A DNA stretch of 64,000 nt, from contig NZ_AUIK01000001.1 in NCBI RefSeq assembly GCF_000423665.1, positions 624,422 through 688,421 on the forward strand, written 5' to 3'. Shown in pieces: positions 20,020 through 27,908 of the stretch (the first letter of the stretch is position 1; every line of letters begins with the position of its first letter). The position numbers and the translations under genes were made by a program. Below the pieces are notes generated by a model. That model was given only the letters and a program-made list of their open reading frames with translations. It ran no database searches and was not told the DNA's origin. Source of the DNA: Solirubrobacter soli DSM 22325. Lineage in GTDB: Bacteria > Actinomycetota > Thermoleophilia > Solirubrobacterales > Solirubrobacteraceae.

Positions 20020-21944
20020 TAGAGCACCTTCAGGATGTGGGTCTGCTCGCCATGCGGATCCAACCGCACGTAGTTTGCGCCGATCCGCCAGTCGTAGTGC
20101 GCCCCGGTCATCTGGTCCTCGACCACGAACACCGGCGCGGTGCCGAGCGCGGCCGGGATCGTGACGCTGCCCACCTGGGCGTTGTGCGGGTCCAGGTTGA
20201 CCGCGCAGATGATCGTGTTCCCCGGCATCATCTTCGCGTAGGCGAGGATCTGGTCGTTGGCCGCCTCGAGCCAGAACACGTCCGAGAGGTGCTGCAGCGC
20301 CGGGTTCTCGTGGCGGATCTGGTTCAGCCGCCGGATCATCGGCAGCAGCGGGCCGTTGAGGTCACGCTGGCGGACCTCGTACTTCTCGGAGTTCATGTAC
20401 TCCTCCGAGCCCTCGCGCACCGGGACGTTCTCGAAGTTCTCGAACCCGCTGTAGATGCCGTACGACGGGCTCAGCGTCGTCGCCAGCACGAGCCGGGAGA
20501 CGAACGCCGGCGGCCCGCCGTGCTGCAGATACGCATGGAGGATGTCCGGCGTGACGGGGAAGAAGTTCGGCCGGAAGTACTCGCGCTCCTCGCCCCAGGC
20601 GAGCTCGTCGAAGTACTCGATCATCTCGTGGCGCGAGTTCTTCCACGTGAAGTACGTGTAGGACTGCGTGAAGCCGAGCTTGGCCAGCTCGCGCATCACC
20701 GCGCGGCGGGTGAACGCCTCGGCCAGGAAGACCACGTCGCGGTCGACCTTGTGCACCTCGCGGATGATGAACTCCCAGAACGGGAACGGCTTCGTGTGCG
20801 GGTTGTCGACCCGGTAGAACTTGATCCCGGCGTCGGTCCAGTGCAGGAAGACCTCCAGCCACGCCTGCCAGAGCGACTCCCAGTCCTCGGTGTCCCAGTT
20901 GAAGTTGTAGATGTCCTGGTAGCGCTTGGGCGGGTTCTCGGCGTACTTGAGCGTCCCGTCAGGGCGCTGCTGGAACCACTCCGGGTGCTCGGTCAGCCAC
21001 GGGTGGTCGGCGGACGCGTTGAGGGCGATGTCGAGCGCGACGTCCATCCCGTGGGCGTGGGCGGTCGCGCACAGGTCGCGCACGTCCTGCTGGGTGCCGA
21101 GCTCCGGGTGCACGTCCAGGTGCCCGCCCTCGGCCGCGCCGATCGCGTACGGGGAGCCGGGATCGTCCGGGCCGGCGGTCAGGGTGTTGTTGCGGCCCTT
21201 GCGGTTCTTGCGCCCGATCGGGTGGAACGGCAGCAGGTAGAGGACGTCGAAGCCGAGGTCGGCGATCTCGGGGACGCGCGCCTCGACCGCCTTGAAGCCG
21301 CCCCACGAGCGCGGGAAGAGCTCATACCAGGCGCTGAAGCGGGCCTTGACGCGGTCCACCTCGAGCGGGATCGGCGGGTCGAGCGTCGTCGCGCCCTCAC
21401 GCGGATACACCCGCTCCATGGCGTCGAAGAGCTCCGGCCCGAGCGCGACGTCGAACTTCTCGTGCATCGGGGCGTTGGAGTCGAGCACGTCGATCGCGTG
21501 GCGGATCGAGCCGTGCTCGTCGGCGTCGACCGCCCGCTTGAGCAGGACCAGCCCTTCCGAGATCTCGCCGCTCAGGTCCTCCCCGAGATCGGCCTCGACC
21601 TTGCGCCGCAACTCGTCGTGGTAGGTGGCCCAGCGGTCCGTCCACGCCTCGAAGGTGAACTCCCACCGGCCGGTGGTCTCGACGTGGAAGTCACCCGCCC
21701 AGCGCACGCCGTTGATGTGGGCGTCGACCGTGTGCAGCTCGTTCTCGAGCCAGCGCGTGCCGCCCGGCGCGCGGTACTTCACCACCGCGCGGAGTTTCTC
21801 GTGTCCATCCCGGAAGATGTCGGCGGAGACGGCGACGGTGTCGCCGACGGTGCGCTTGACGGCATAGCGCCCGTTGTCGAGGACTGGCGCCGGCTTTGCG
21901 ATCCTGATCCGGCGCGGAGGTTCGCTGCGCTTCGGTGCGGGCAT
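20019..21944 (-). CDS. glgE: Alpha-1,4-glucan:maltose-1-phosphate maltosyltransferase
   Basis: GlgE transfers maltosyl units from maltose-1-phosphate to growing alpha-1,4-glucan. This 641-residue GH13 protein has the family N-terminal beta domain ([23 protein letters not shown]). The barrel shows [51 protein letters not shown] with the nucleophile near 379 and [11 protein letters not shown] with the Glu near 406. It is the first gene of the block glgE-treS-mak-(propeller)-glgB-(GGDEF). Its ATG lies 31 bp from the divergent malQ start, so promoters of the two must overlap and leaders must be very short. Confidence 0.96.
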   Translation of the reverse strand: MPAPKRSEPPRRIRIAKPAPVLDNGRYAVKRTVGDTVAVSADIFRDGHEKLRAVVKYRAPGGTRWLENELHTVDAHINGVRWAGDFHVETTGRWEFTFEAWTDRWATYHDELRRKVEADLGEDLSGEISEGLVLLKRAVDADEHGSIRHAIDVLDSNAPMHEKFDVALGPELFDAMERVYPREGATTLDPPIPLEVDRVKARFSAWYELFPRSWGGFKAVEARVPEIADLGFDVLYLLPFHPIGRKNRKGRNNTLTAGPDDPGSPYAIGAAEGGHLDVHPELGTQQDVRDLCATAHAHGMDVALDIALNASADHPWLTEHPEWFQQRPDGTLKYAENPPKRYQDIYNFNWDTEDWESLWQAWLEVFLHWTDAGIKFYRVDNPHTKPFPFWEFIIREVHKVDRDVVFLAEAFTRRAVMRELAKLGFTQSYTYFTWKNSRHEMIEYFDELAWGEEREYFRPNFFPVTPDILHAYLQHGGPPAFVSRLVLATTLSPSYGIYSGFENFENVPVREGSEEYMNSEKYEVRQRDLNGPLLPMIRRLNQIRHENPALQHLSDVFWLEAANDQILAYAKMMPGNTIICAVNLDPHNAQVGSVTIPAALGTAPVFVVEDQMTGAHYDWRIGANYVRLDPHGEQTHILKVL

Positions 21945-21975
21945 CTCGGCGTGGAGTATCCGACAAGTCGATCAC

Positions 21976-23190
21976 ATGAACCTCTCTCGTACATCCGGGG
22001 TCCAACTGCACCCCACGTCGCTGCCCTCCGGACGGCTCGGTCCGGACGCCTATGCGTGGGTCGACTGGCTGGCCTCAGCCGGCCAGACCTGGTGGCAGAT
22101 GCTCCCGCTCGGCCCGCCCGACGAGCACGACTCCCCCTACAAGTCGGCGTCCGCGTTCGCGGCCTCGCCGAAGCTGCTCGGCGAGCCGGGCGCGCCGGTC
22201 ACGGCGGCTGAACGGATCGCGTTCCGCGACCGCGCGAGCGAGTGGATCGAGGACTGGCTCGCGTTCGCGGGCGAGGACGCGATCGACGACCAGGTGCGCT
22301 TCGACCGCGAGTGGACCGCGCTGCGGACGTACGCGAACGAGCGCGGGGTGAAGCTGATCGGCGACATCCCGATCTACGTCGCCCCCGGCTCCGCGGACCA
22401 GCTCGCGCACCCGGCGCTGTTCAAGCCCGGCGCCGTCGCGGGCGTGCCGCCGGACGCCTTCACCGACAAGGGTCAGCTGTGGGGCAACCCGCTGTATGAC
22501 TGGCGCGAGCTGCGCCGCCAGGGCTACGCGTGGTGGATCGCGCGCTTCAAGCGGGTCTTCGAGCTCTTCGACCTCGCGCGGATCGACCACTTCCGGGCGT
22601 TCGTCGCCTATTGGGCGGTGCCGGCCGACGCCGAGTACGCGCTCGAGGGGGCGTGGAAGCGCGGGCCGGGACGCGCGCCGTTCGACGCCGCCCGCGATGC
22701 CCTCGGCGAGCTGCCGCTGATCGCCGAGGACCTCGGTGTGATCACGCCGCCGGTCACACGCCTGCGTGAATCGCTCGGCCTGCCGGGGATGAGCGTGCTG
22801 CAGTTCGGCTTCACGCCGGGCGAGGAGCACACCGTGCACGTCCCGGAGAACAACACACGCGACCAGGTCGTCTACACGGGCACCCACGACAGCGACACGA
22901 TCCGCGGCTGGTACGAGTCGATCACCCCCGCCCAGCACGCGCTCGTGGACGCCTGCCTCGCCCGCCACGGCATCGCCGACGACCCCAACTGGGCGCTGAT
23001 CCGGCTCGTCTTCCGCTCCCCCGCGGTGATCGCGATGATCCAGATCCAGGACGCCCTGAACCTGGGCAAGGAAGGCCGGATGAACCAGCCGGGCTCGGTG
23101 GGCGCGTGGGGCTGGAAGCTCGACGCGCTGCCGTCCGCCGATGTCGCCGCGCGGCTGCGCGCGGCGTCCGAGGAGGCGGGCCGCGCTTAG
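21976..23190 (+). CDS. malQ: 4-alpha-glucanotransferase, compact form
   Basis: MalQ disproportionates malto-oligosaccharides, moving maltosyl or longer units. The GH77 signatures are all present: HPTSLPSG and LPLGPPDEHDSPY at the N-terminus, GDIPIYVAPGSAD near 127, ARIDHFRAFVAYW with the nucleophile near 203, IAEDLGVITP with the Glu near 250 and YTGTHDSDTIRGWY near 303. At 404 residues it is about 90-100 shorter than the usual ~500. The missing part lies between the substrate-loop region (residue ~65) and GDIPIYV. I chose the ATG at 21976 because MNLSRTSGVQLHP matches the normal start. It is divergent from glgE. Confidence 0.92.
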   Translation: MNLSRTSGVQLHPTSLPSGRLGPDAYAWVDWLASAGQTWWQMLPLGPPDEHDSPYKSASAFAASPKLLGEPGAPVTAAERIAFRDRASEWIEDWLAFAGEDAIDDQVRFDREWTALRTYANERGVKLIGDIPIYVAPGSADQLAHPALFKPGAVAGVPPDAFTDKGQLWGNPLYDWRELRRQGYAWWIARFKRVFELFDLARIDHFRAFVAYWAVPADAEYALEGAWKRGPGRAPFDAARDALGELPLIAEDLGVITPPVTRLRESLGLPGMSVLQFGFTPGEEHTVHVPENNTRDQVVYTGTHDSDTIRGWYESITPAQHALVDACLARHGIADDPNWALIRLVFRSPAVIAMIQIQDALNLGKEGRMNQPGSVGAWGWKLDALPSADVAARLRAASEEAGRA

Positions 23191-23198
23191 GGGGCCAG

Positions 23199-23349
23199 CG
23201 CCGTGGTGCGTGCGACGGTTCCGTGCGCCGGAAAGGCAAGCACTGAGGGAGGGAGCGGTCGCGGCGCACCATCCCTCTCTCCCTCCGCCGACCGCGCGAT
23301 GCTCGCCTCGTCGCTCGCGGCCGGGTCCAAGGGAGACCGACAGTTACAG
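23199..23349 (+). repeat. Composite repeat module E2, copy B
   Basis: This segment begins at GCGCCGTGGTG. It contains CGGAAAGGCAAGCACTGAGG, a large hairpin (GAGGGAGGGAG with CTCTCCCTC) and the terminal AGGGAGACCGACAGTTAC. The same motifs in the same order occur on the minus strand at 12354-12201. Here the GTTAC end points toward the left end of E1, across a 31-bp spacer. In copy A it abuts the right end of E1. The 3' end of malQ is 8 bp away. Confidence 0.65.
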
Positions 23350-23380
23350 ATCGTGGTATTCCGCTCCTGGCTGCCGTGAT

Positions 23381-23560
23381 CGGCCTGAGGAACGTCCATC
23401 GGCACTCCGAGGGGGTGGGCGACATCGAGGTCCGCACAGGACCCTCACGTCGCCCACCCCCACCAACGCGCCAACTCGAACAGTGCGCTTTCGATCGAGA
23501 AGCGCCGTGGCCGACGAACGTGATCGCAACCGATCTCGCATGGTCTCCGTGGACCGTAAC
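23381..23560 (+). repeat. Composite repeat module E1, copy B (variable-hairpin element)
   Basis: This 180-bp segment is the second copy of the module at 12019-12200, with identical first 20 bases and an identical last 18. Its central hairpin has a different sequence but is again fully paired. GGGGGTGGGCGAC (23411-23423) pairs with GTCGCCCACCCCC (23449-23461) over 13 bp, and inside it GAGGTCC pairs with GGACC-CTC. The CTCGAAC/GATCGAG hairpin keeps 6 of 7 pairs. On the minus strand a GGAG stands 5 nt before an ATG in both copies. Neither resulting frame has a matching partner, so I do not call a protein. It lies between convergent malQ and the MmcQ/YjbR gene. Confidence 0.8.
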
Positions 23561-23574
23561 TCGAACCACGGCGC

Positions 23575-23592
23575 CCGCTCCAACAAGAGCGG
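23575..23592 (-). terminator. Short hairpin downstream of the MmcQ/YjbR gene
   Basis: CCGCTC (23575-23580) pairs with GAGCGG (23587-23592) around a 6-nt loop, just past the stop of the minus-strand gene ending at 23598. There is no clear T-run, so it may be only a weak terminator. Confidence 0.3.
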
Positions 23593-23597
23593 CCCTA

Positions 23598-23996
23598 CTA
23601 CTCGCGGGCGGCGCGTGCTTGCGCGACGAGCGTCTTCGGCGCGACCTCGGCGTACGCGTCCTCGATCGCCCCCGCGATCTCGTTCCAGTCCAGGCCGCGG
23701 TTCAGGTGGACGCCGAGCCAGCCGCGGTGGCCCACGTAGGGCGGGCGGAAGTAGTGACCGGGCTCGCCCGCCACGAGCGCCTCCTGCATCCCCGCCGGCG
23801 CGGCGCACCAGATCGCGAGGCGGCCGTCGCCGTGGTGGTCGTCGAGGTACATCACGAACGTCTTCTTGCCGCGGACGAACCAGGCGGGGGACCCGTGGCT
23901 GGGGCGCTCGGTCACCTCCGGGAGCGCGAGGCACAGCTCGCGCACGCGGTCGAGCTCGGTCACGTCAACGAGTGTTGCATGTCCGCGCGCGGACAT
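23598..23996 (-). CDS. MmcQ/YjbR family protein
   Basis: This is a 132-residue protein of the MmcQ/YjbR fold (CyaY-like DNA-binding superfamily). Typical features are the N-terminal helix LDRVRELCLALPEVTERPSHGSP, the strands WFVRGKKTFVMYLDDH, GRLAIWCAAPAGMQEALV and the C-terminal RGWLGVHLN and WNEIAGAIEDAYAEVAPK. The family's role is not settled; members are often annotated as DNA-binding or as small ligand-binding proteins. The first ATG at 23996 adds a 12-residue N-terminal extension; a later GTG would start at VDVTELDRV. It faces the composite repeat copy B. Confidence 0.85.
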   Translation of the reverse strand: MSARGHATLVDVTELDRVRELCLALPEVTERPSHGSPAWFVRGKKTFVMYLDDHHGDGRLAIWCAAPAGMQEALVAGEPGHYFRPPYVGHRGWLGVHLNRGLDWNEIAGAIEDAYAEVAPKTLVAQARAARE

Positions 23997-24083
23997 TCCC
24001 TGATTGCGCCGCGCGGCGCGTCAGCGTGATCGTCCGTTCCGCGGTTTGATGCGGGCAACATCGTCCGGTTTAGCGTCGCCTGA

Positions 24084-25667
24084 ATGGGCCGCATCCTGGC
24101 GGTGCTCGCGACGTTCATGCTGTTCGTCTCGCCGGCCCGCGCCGACCCGCAGCCGGCCGAGGAGCAGTGGGCGGCCTCGCCCCAGACGGTGCTCGACCTT
24201 CCCGGCGCGTGGCAGCTCTCGCAGGGCAAGGGCGTGGTGGTCGCCGTGCTCGACTCCGGGGTCCGGCTCAGCCACCCCGACCTGCGCGGGAACCTGTGGA
24301 CGAACCCGGCGGAGATCCCGGGCAACCACCGCGACGACGACGGCAACGGCTACGTCGACGACGTCCACGGCGTCGACCTCACCGGTGAGCACTCGCTCAA
24401 CGACGCCCAGGGGCACGGCACGCACGTGTCGGGGACGATCGCGGCCGCGCGCAACGGGAAAGGCGTGGTGGGCGTCGCCTACAACGCGAAGCTGATGGTC
24501 GTCCGCGTGCTCGACGAGCGCGGCTCCGGGACGACGAAGGCGCTCGCCGAGGGCATCCGCTACGCCGCCGCCAACGGCGCGCGGATCATCAACATCAGCC
24601 TCGAGACCACGGCCGACGACCCGCGCATCCGGGCGGCGGTCAAGGCGGCCTCCGCGGCCAACGTCCTGATCGTCTGCTCCGCCGGGAACATGGGCGCCAA
24701 CATCGACCGCCGCCCGCTGTTCCCCGTGTCGATCCCCGCCGACAACCTGGTCGGCGTGGCCGCGACGGCGCCCGCCGACGGCGGCGAGGCGATCACGCAG
24801 TTCTCGAACTTCGGCCCGCTCACCGTGCCCGTCGCCGCTCCCGGCGACGGCGTCGTCTCGACCGCCAACGACGGCGGCTACGAGTCGCGCTCGGGCACTT
24901 CGATGGCCGCGCCGCACGTCGCCGGGGTCGCCGCGCTGATGGCCTCGGTGGCGCCCAACCTGTCCGCGCAGGAGCTGCGCGGCGAGTTGCTCGAGCACGC
25001 GGTGAAGCCGCCCACGCCCGGCAAGCCCGGCTACGTCGACGCGCTCGGCTCCGTCCAGGCCGCGATGGCGGCCGCCGACCTGGCCGGGCGGGCGGGCATC
25101 GGCGCCAGGCCGGAGGTCCGGATCCTCGGGTCGAGCCGGCGCGGCAGGGTGATCCGCGCGCAGCTGGCCAAGAGCGAGAACGTCCGGTTCATCCGCGTGC
25201 GGCTCGACGGCAAGGTCGTCTCCGTCCTCAATGGCACCCGCACGCCGCAGACGCTGATCCTGCGCAACTTCAAGGGCCGCACGCTGCTGGCCGAAGGCCT
25301 CGGCCCCAACGGCGGCCGGATCGCGTCGGCGACCGCGCCCGTCGGCGGCGCATCGCCCGCGCCGGACGTGATCGCGCTCAGCGGCTCGAGCACAGCGGGC
25401 GCCGAGGTCGCCGAGGTGCTGCGCAACCGCCCGCACGCGACGGACTTCCAGCTCGTCAGCGGCGGCACGGAGATGGGGCTCGCCGACGCCGCCCGCGGGA
25501 TCGTCGACGCCGGCCTGGTCGACCGCCCGCTCACGACCAGCGACCCACCGGGCCTCGTGTTCACGCCGTTCGCGGGCAGCTCCACGGTCGGCTTCGTCAC
25601 CCGCGGCGCCCCGCCGGAGGAGCTGGGCCGCATCCTGCGCTGGATCGCCGCGTCAGCCACGCCCTGA
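24084..25667 (+). CDS. Secreted subtilisin-like serine protease (S8)
   Basis: This 527-residue exported protease has a signal peptide (MGRILAVLATFMLFVSPARA) and almost no propeptide. The S8 domain comes directly after, with the triad Asp in VVAVLDSGVRLSHPDL (near 56), His in GHGTHVSGTIAA (near 111) and Ser in SGTSMAAPHVAG (near 272). After residue ~330 there is a C-terminal region of about 190 residues containing RVRLDGKVVSVLNGTRTP, a linker, and a segment beginning PDVIALSGSSTAGAEVAEVL, which I do not recognise. The missing long propeptide is unusual for the family. The next gene starts 15-24 bp downstream on the same strand. Confidence 0.9.
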   Translation: MGRILAVLATFMLFVSPARADPQPAEEQWAASPQTVLDLPGAWQLSQGKGVVVAVLDSGVRLSHPDLRGNLWTNPAEIPGNHRDDDGNGYVDDVHGVDLTGEHSLNDAQGHGTHVSGTIAAARNGKGVVGVAYNAKLMVVRVLDERGSGTTKALAEGIRYAAANGARIINISLETTADDPRIRAAVKAASAANVLIVCSAGNMGANIDRRPLFPVSIPADNLVGVAATAPADGGEAITQFSNFGPLTVPVAAPGDGVVSTANDGGYESRSGTSMAAPHVAGVAALMASVAPNLSAQELRGELLEHAVKPPTPGKPGYVDALGSVQAAMAAADLAGRAGIGARPEVRILGSSRRGRVIRAQLAKSENVRFIRVRLDGKVVSVLNGTRTPQTLILRNFKGRTLLAEGLGPNGGRIASATAPVGGASPAPDVIALSGSSTAGAEVAEVLRNRPHATDFQLVSGGTEMGLADAARGIVDAGLVDRPLTTSDPPGLVFTPFAGSSTVGFVTRGAPPEELGRILRWIAASATP

Positions 25668-25682
25668 CGCGGCTACGCTCAT

Positions 25683-26603
25683 GTGCGCCAAATGGTCGCT
25701 CCGCCCACCGAGCACGAGATCCTCGACGTCAACCGTCGCTACCACGACGTGGCGGCCGACAGCTACGACGCCAAATGGGGCATCTCGTTCGGCGAGATCG
25801 GCCACCAGCAGGTGCTCGGCAAGATCGCCAAGCTGCTCGGGCCCAAGCCCGGACCGTTCGAGCGCTCGCTGGAGATCGGCTCCGGGACCGGCTACTTCAG
25901 CCTCAATCTCCTGCAGACCGGCGTGATCGGCGAGGCGACCTGCACGGACATCTCGCCAGGGATGCTGCAGGCGCTCGAGCACAACGCGCAGCAGCTCGGC
26001 CTGAACGTCGAGACCGCGGCCTGCGACGCCTCGCAGCTCCCGTTCGACGACGAGAGCTTCGACCTCGTCCTCGGCCACGCCGTGCTGCACCACCTGCCGG
26101 ACCTCGACGCCTGCTTCGCCGAGTTCATGCGGGTGCTCAAGCCGGGCGGGACGCTGTTCTTCGCGGGTGAGCCGAGCCGGTCGGGCGACCGCATCGCGGC
26201 CTACCCGAAGCGCGCGGCGATCAAGGTCGCGCCGCTCTGGCGCAAGGCGGTCAAGGCCCGCCCCGCGCCCACCCACCACGGCGCCTCGGACGAGCAGGAG
26301 CACGCGCTGGAGGCCGTCGTGGACGTGCACGCGTTCGTCCCCTCCGATCTGGAGACGCACACGCGCGCAGCGGGGTTCGTGGACGTCCAGGTGCGCGGCG
26401 AGGAGCTGCTGGCGAACTGGTTCGGGTGGTTCAACCGCACGCTCGAGGCGACCGCCGAGCCCAAGGACGTGCCGATGGGCTGGATCAAGTACGCCTATCA
26501 CGGCTACATCGCGCTCCAGCGCGTGGACCGCGCGCTGCTCGAGCCGCGCCTGCCCCCGCGGATCTTCTACAACCTGATGCTCGCGGCCCGGAAGCCCGGG
26601 TGA
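25683..26603 (+). CDS. Class I SAM-dependent methyltransferase
   Basis: This protein has about 306 residues if the GTG at 25683 is used, or 303 from the ATG at 25692. It has a Rossmann methyltransferase domain with motif I LEIGSGTGYFSLNLL (near residue 62), motif II CTDISPGML, the post-motif CDASQLPFDDESFDLVLGHA and VLKPGGTLFFAGEP. This is the UbiE/Methyltransf_11 pattern. A C-terminal extension of about 100 residues (EHALEAVVDVHAFVPSDLE and later WFGWFNRTLEA) is not part of the core. The substrate is unknown. The downstream DUF3159 gene overlaps its stop (GTGA), so the two are coupled and may act together at the membrane. Confidence 0.88.
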   Translation: MRQMVAPPTEHEILDVNRRYHDVAADSYDAKWGISFGEIGHQQVLGKIAKLLGPKPGPFERSLEIGSGTGYFSLNLLQTGVIGEATCTDISPGMLQALEHNAQQLGLNVETAACDASQLPFDDESFDLVLGHAVLHHLPDLDACFAEFMRVLKPGGTLFFAGEPSRSGDRIAAYPKRAAIKVAPLWRKAVKARPAPTHHGASDEQEHALEAVVDVHAFVPSDLETHTRAAGFVDVQVRGEELLANWFGWFNRTLEATAEPKDVPMGWIKYAYHGYIALQRVDRALLEPRLPPRIFYNLMLAARKPG

Positions 26604-27250
26604 CGACCCCGCCCGAGCACCCGCCGAGCCCGGTCGACATCCTGCGCGACAAGCGCGCGATGGTGGACACCGGGACGGGGCCGATCGCGTTCGTCGTCGT
26701 CTACGCGATCTGGGGCCTGCAGACCGCCGCGATCGTGGCGATCGCGCTCGGCGTCGTGATGGCGATCGAGCGCCTCGTGCGCAAGAAGACGGTCGTCAAC
26801 GTCCTCGGCGGCCTGTTCGTGACCGTGATCTCGGCCGTGATCGCGTGGAAGACCGGCAAGGCGGAGACGTACTTCGTCCCGCGCGCGCTGATCCAGGCCG
26901 GATACGCGATCGCCTTCGCGGGCTCCGCGGTGATCCGCCAGCCGATCACGGGCTTTCTGGTGATGGCGCTGTTCCGCGCCGACGCGAGCTGGCGGGAGCT
27001 CCCGGCGGTCAAGCGGGCGATGACCGAGCTGACGCTGGGCTGGGCGTTGCTGTTCGGCTTCCGGGCGGCGCTCTACGGCGTGCTGATCGTCACGGGTCGC
27101 GTCGGCTGGCTCGCGGCGGCCTCGGTGGCGATCGGGTGGCCGCTCTTCGGCCTCTGGATGTTCCTCAGCTATCGCTTCGTGCCGCTGCGGCTGCAGCAGC
27201 TCGGCGCGCCTGACCCACGGCACCACGAAGAACCCGACCCTGCTCCTTGA
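26600..27250 (+). CDS. DUF3159 family membrane protein
   Basis: This 216-residue integral membrane protein has about five or six hydrophobic segments. They include PIAFVVVYAIWGLQTAAIVAIALGV (split around residue 40), LGGLFVTVISAVIAW, ALIQAGYAIAFAGSAVI and WLAAASVAIGWPLFGLWMF. The N-terminal DILRDKRAMVDTGTGPIAFVV and the charged loop FRADASWRELPAVKRA fit DUF3159, a family of uncharacterised actinobacterial membrane proteins. The GTG start at 26600 overlaps the methyltransferase TGA. Its 3' end overlaps the convergent SGNH hydrolase gene by 86 bp, so one of the two C-termini encoded there is likely under little constraint. Confidence 0.8.
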   Translation: MTTPPEHPPSPVDILRDKRAMVDTGTGPIAFVVVYAIWGLQTAAIVAIALGVVMAIERLVRKKTVVNVLGGLFVTVISAVIAWKTGKAETYFVPRALIQAGYAIAFAGSAVIRQPITGFLVMALFRADASWRELPAVKRAMTELTLGWALLFGFRAALYGVLIVTGRVGWLAAASVAIGWPLFGLWMFLSYRFVPLRLQQLGAPDPRHHEEPDPAP

Positions 27251-27908
27251 GCGTGCGGTAGACGTAGGTCCAGTCGCCTTGCAGGCGCTGCTTGCGGGTC
27301 CCGATCGCCGGCCGGATCAGCGTCGACGGCGCGACGCGCACGCGCATCCCGTCGGCGGCCAGCACGGACAGCGCCCGCTCGGCGATCCACACCTGCCCGA
27401 ACGCCGTCGGATGCACGTGGTCGACCATCACGAGGTTGCGGGCGCCGAAGTCGCGCAGGTCCAACAGCAGCGCGCCGCGCTCACGCGCCGCGGCCTCGAT
27501 CACCGCGTTCGCCGCGGCCGCGCCCGCCGCGCGCGGGCGGCCGAGGTCGAGCGGGAGCGTGACCAGCAGCAGCCGGTCGCAGCGCTCCGCGAGCACGTCG
27601 AGGATCGCCGCGTGGTCGGCCGCGAACGCGGCCGGGTCCCAATCCGGCCGGCGAACGTCGTTGACGCCCACGTAGAGGCAGCCGAGGTCGTAGCGGCCGT
27701 CCGGGTCCGCGGCCCGCGCCAGGAACGCGGGCACCTGCTCGCCGCGCACGTCGGCCGCCCGCGCCCCGTCGACGGCGTACGTCGTGAACGGCAGCCCGAG
27801 CCCGCGCGCCACCCAGAGCGCCCATGACTGCAGCGCCACGCCCCACTGGAGCTCGCCGCCGCCGTTGGTGATCGAGTCACCGAAGGCGAGCACCCCGAGC
27901 CGGGTCAC
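27165..27908 (-). CDS. SGNH/GDSL-family hydrolase
   Basis: This 247-residue protein has block I LAFGDSITNGGG with the catalytic Ser near residue 10, the block III-like LYVGVNDVRRPDWDP and block V VDHVHPTAFGQ with the catalytic Asp and His near 160-163. Members of this fold are esterases or lipases acting on varied acyl esters. There is no signal peptide. The start is a GTG whose GTGA overlaps the stop of the upstream subtilase gene, so the two are translationally coupled. The last ~40 residues (RVLRGAVGQARR then an Ala/Arg run) are low complexity and encoded opposite the DUF3159 gene (86-bp overlap). Confidence 0.85.
   Translation of the reverse strand: MTRLGVLAFGDSITNGGGELQWGVALQSWALWVARGLGLPFTTYAVDGARAADVRGEQVPAFLARAADPDGRYDLGCLYVGVNDVRRPDWDPAAFAADHAAILDVLAERCDRLLLVTLPLDLGRPRAAGAAAANAVIEAAARERGALLLDLRDFGARNLVMVDHVHPTAFGQVWIAERALSVLAADGMRVRVAPSTLIRPAIGTRKQRLQGDWTYVYRTLKEQGRVLRGAVGQARRAAAAAAARSDS

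Noticed and set aside
22922..23569. Minus-strand frame through repeat copy B that resembles a frame in copy A
   Set aside because: The similarity follows the DNA repeat. Most base differences change the amino acid and the frames do not continue alike, so it is not a conserved protein.
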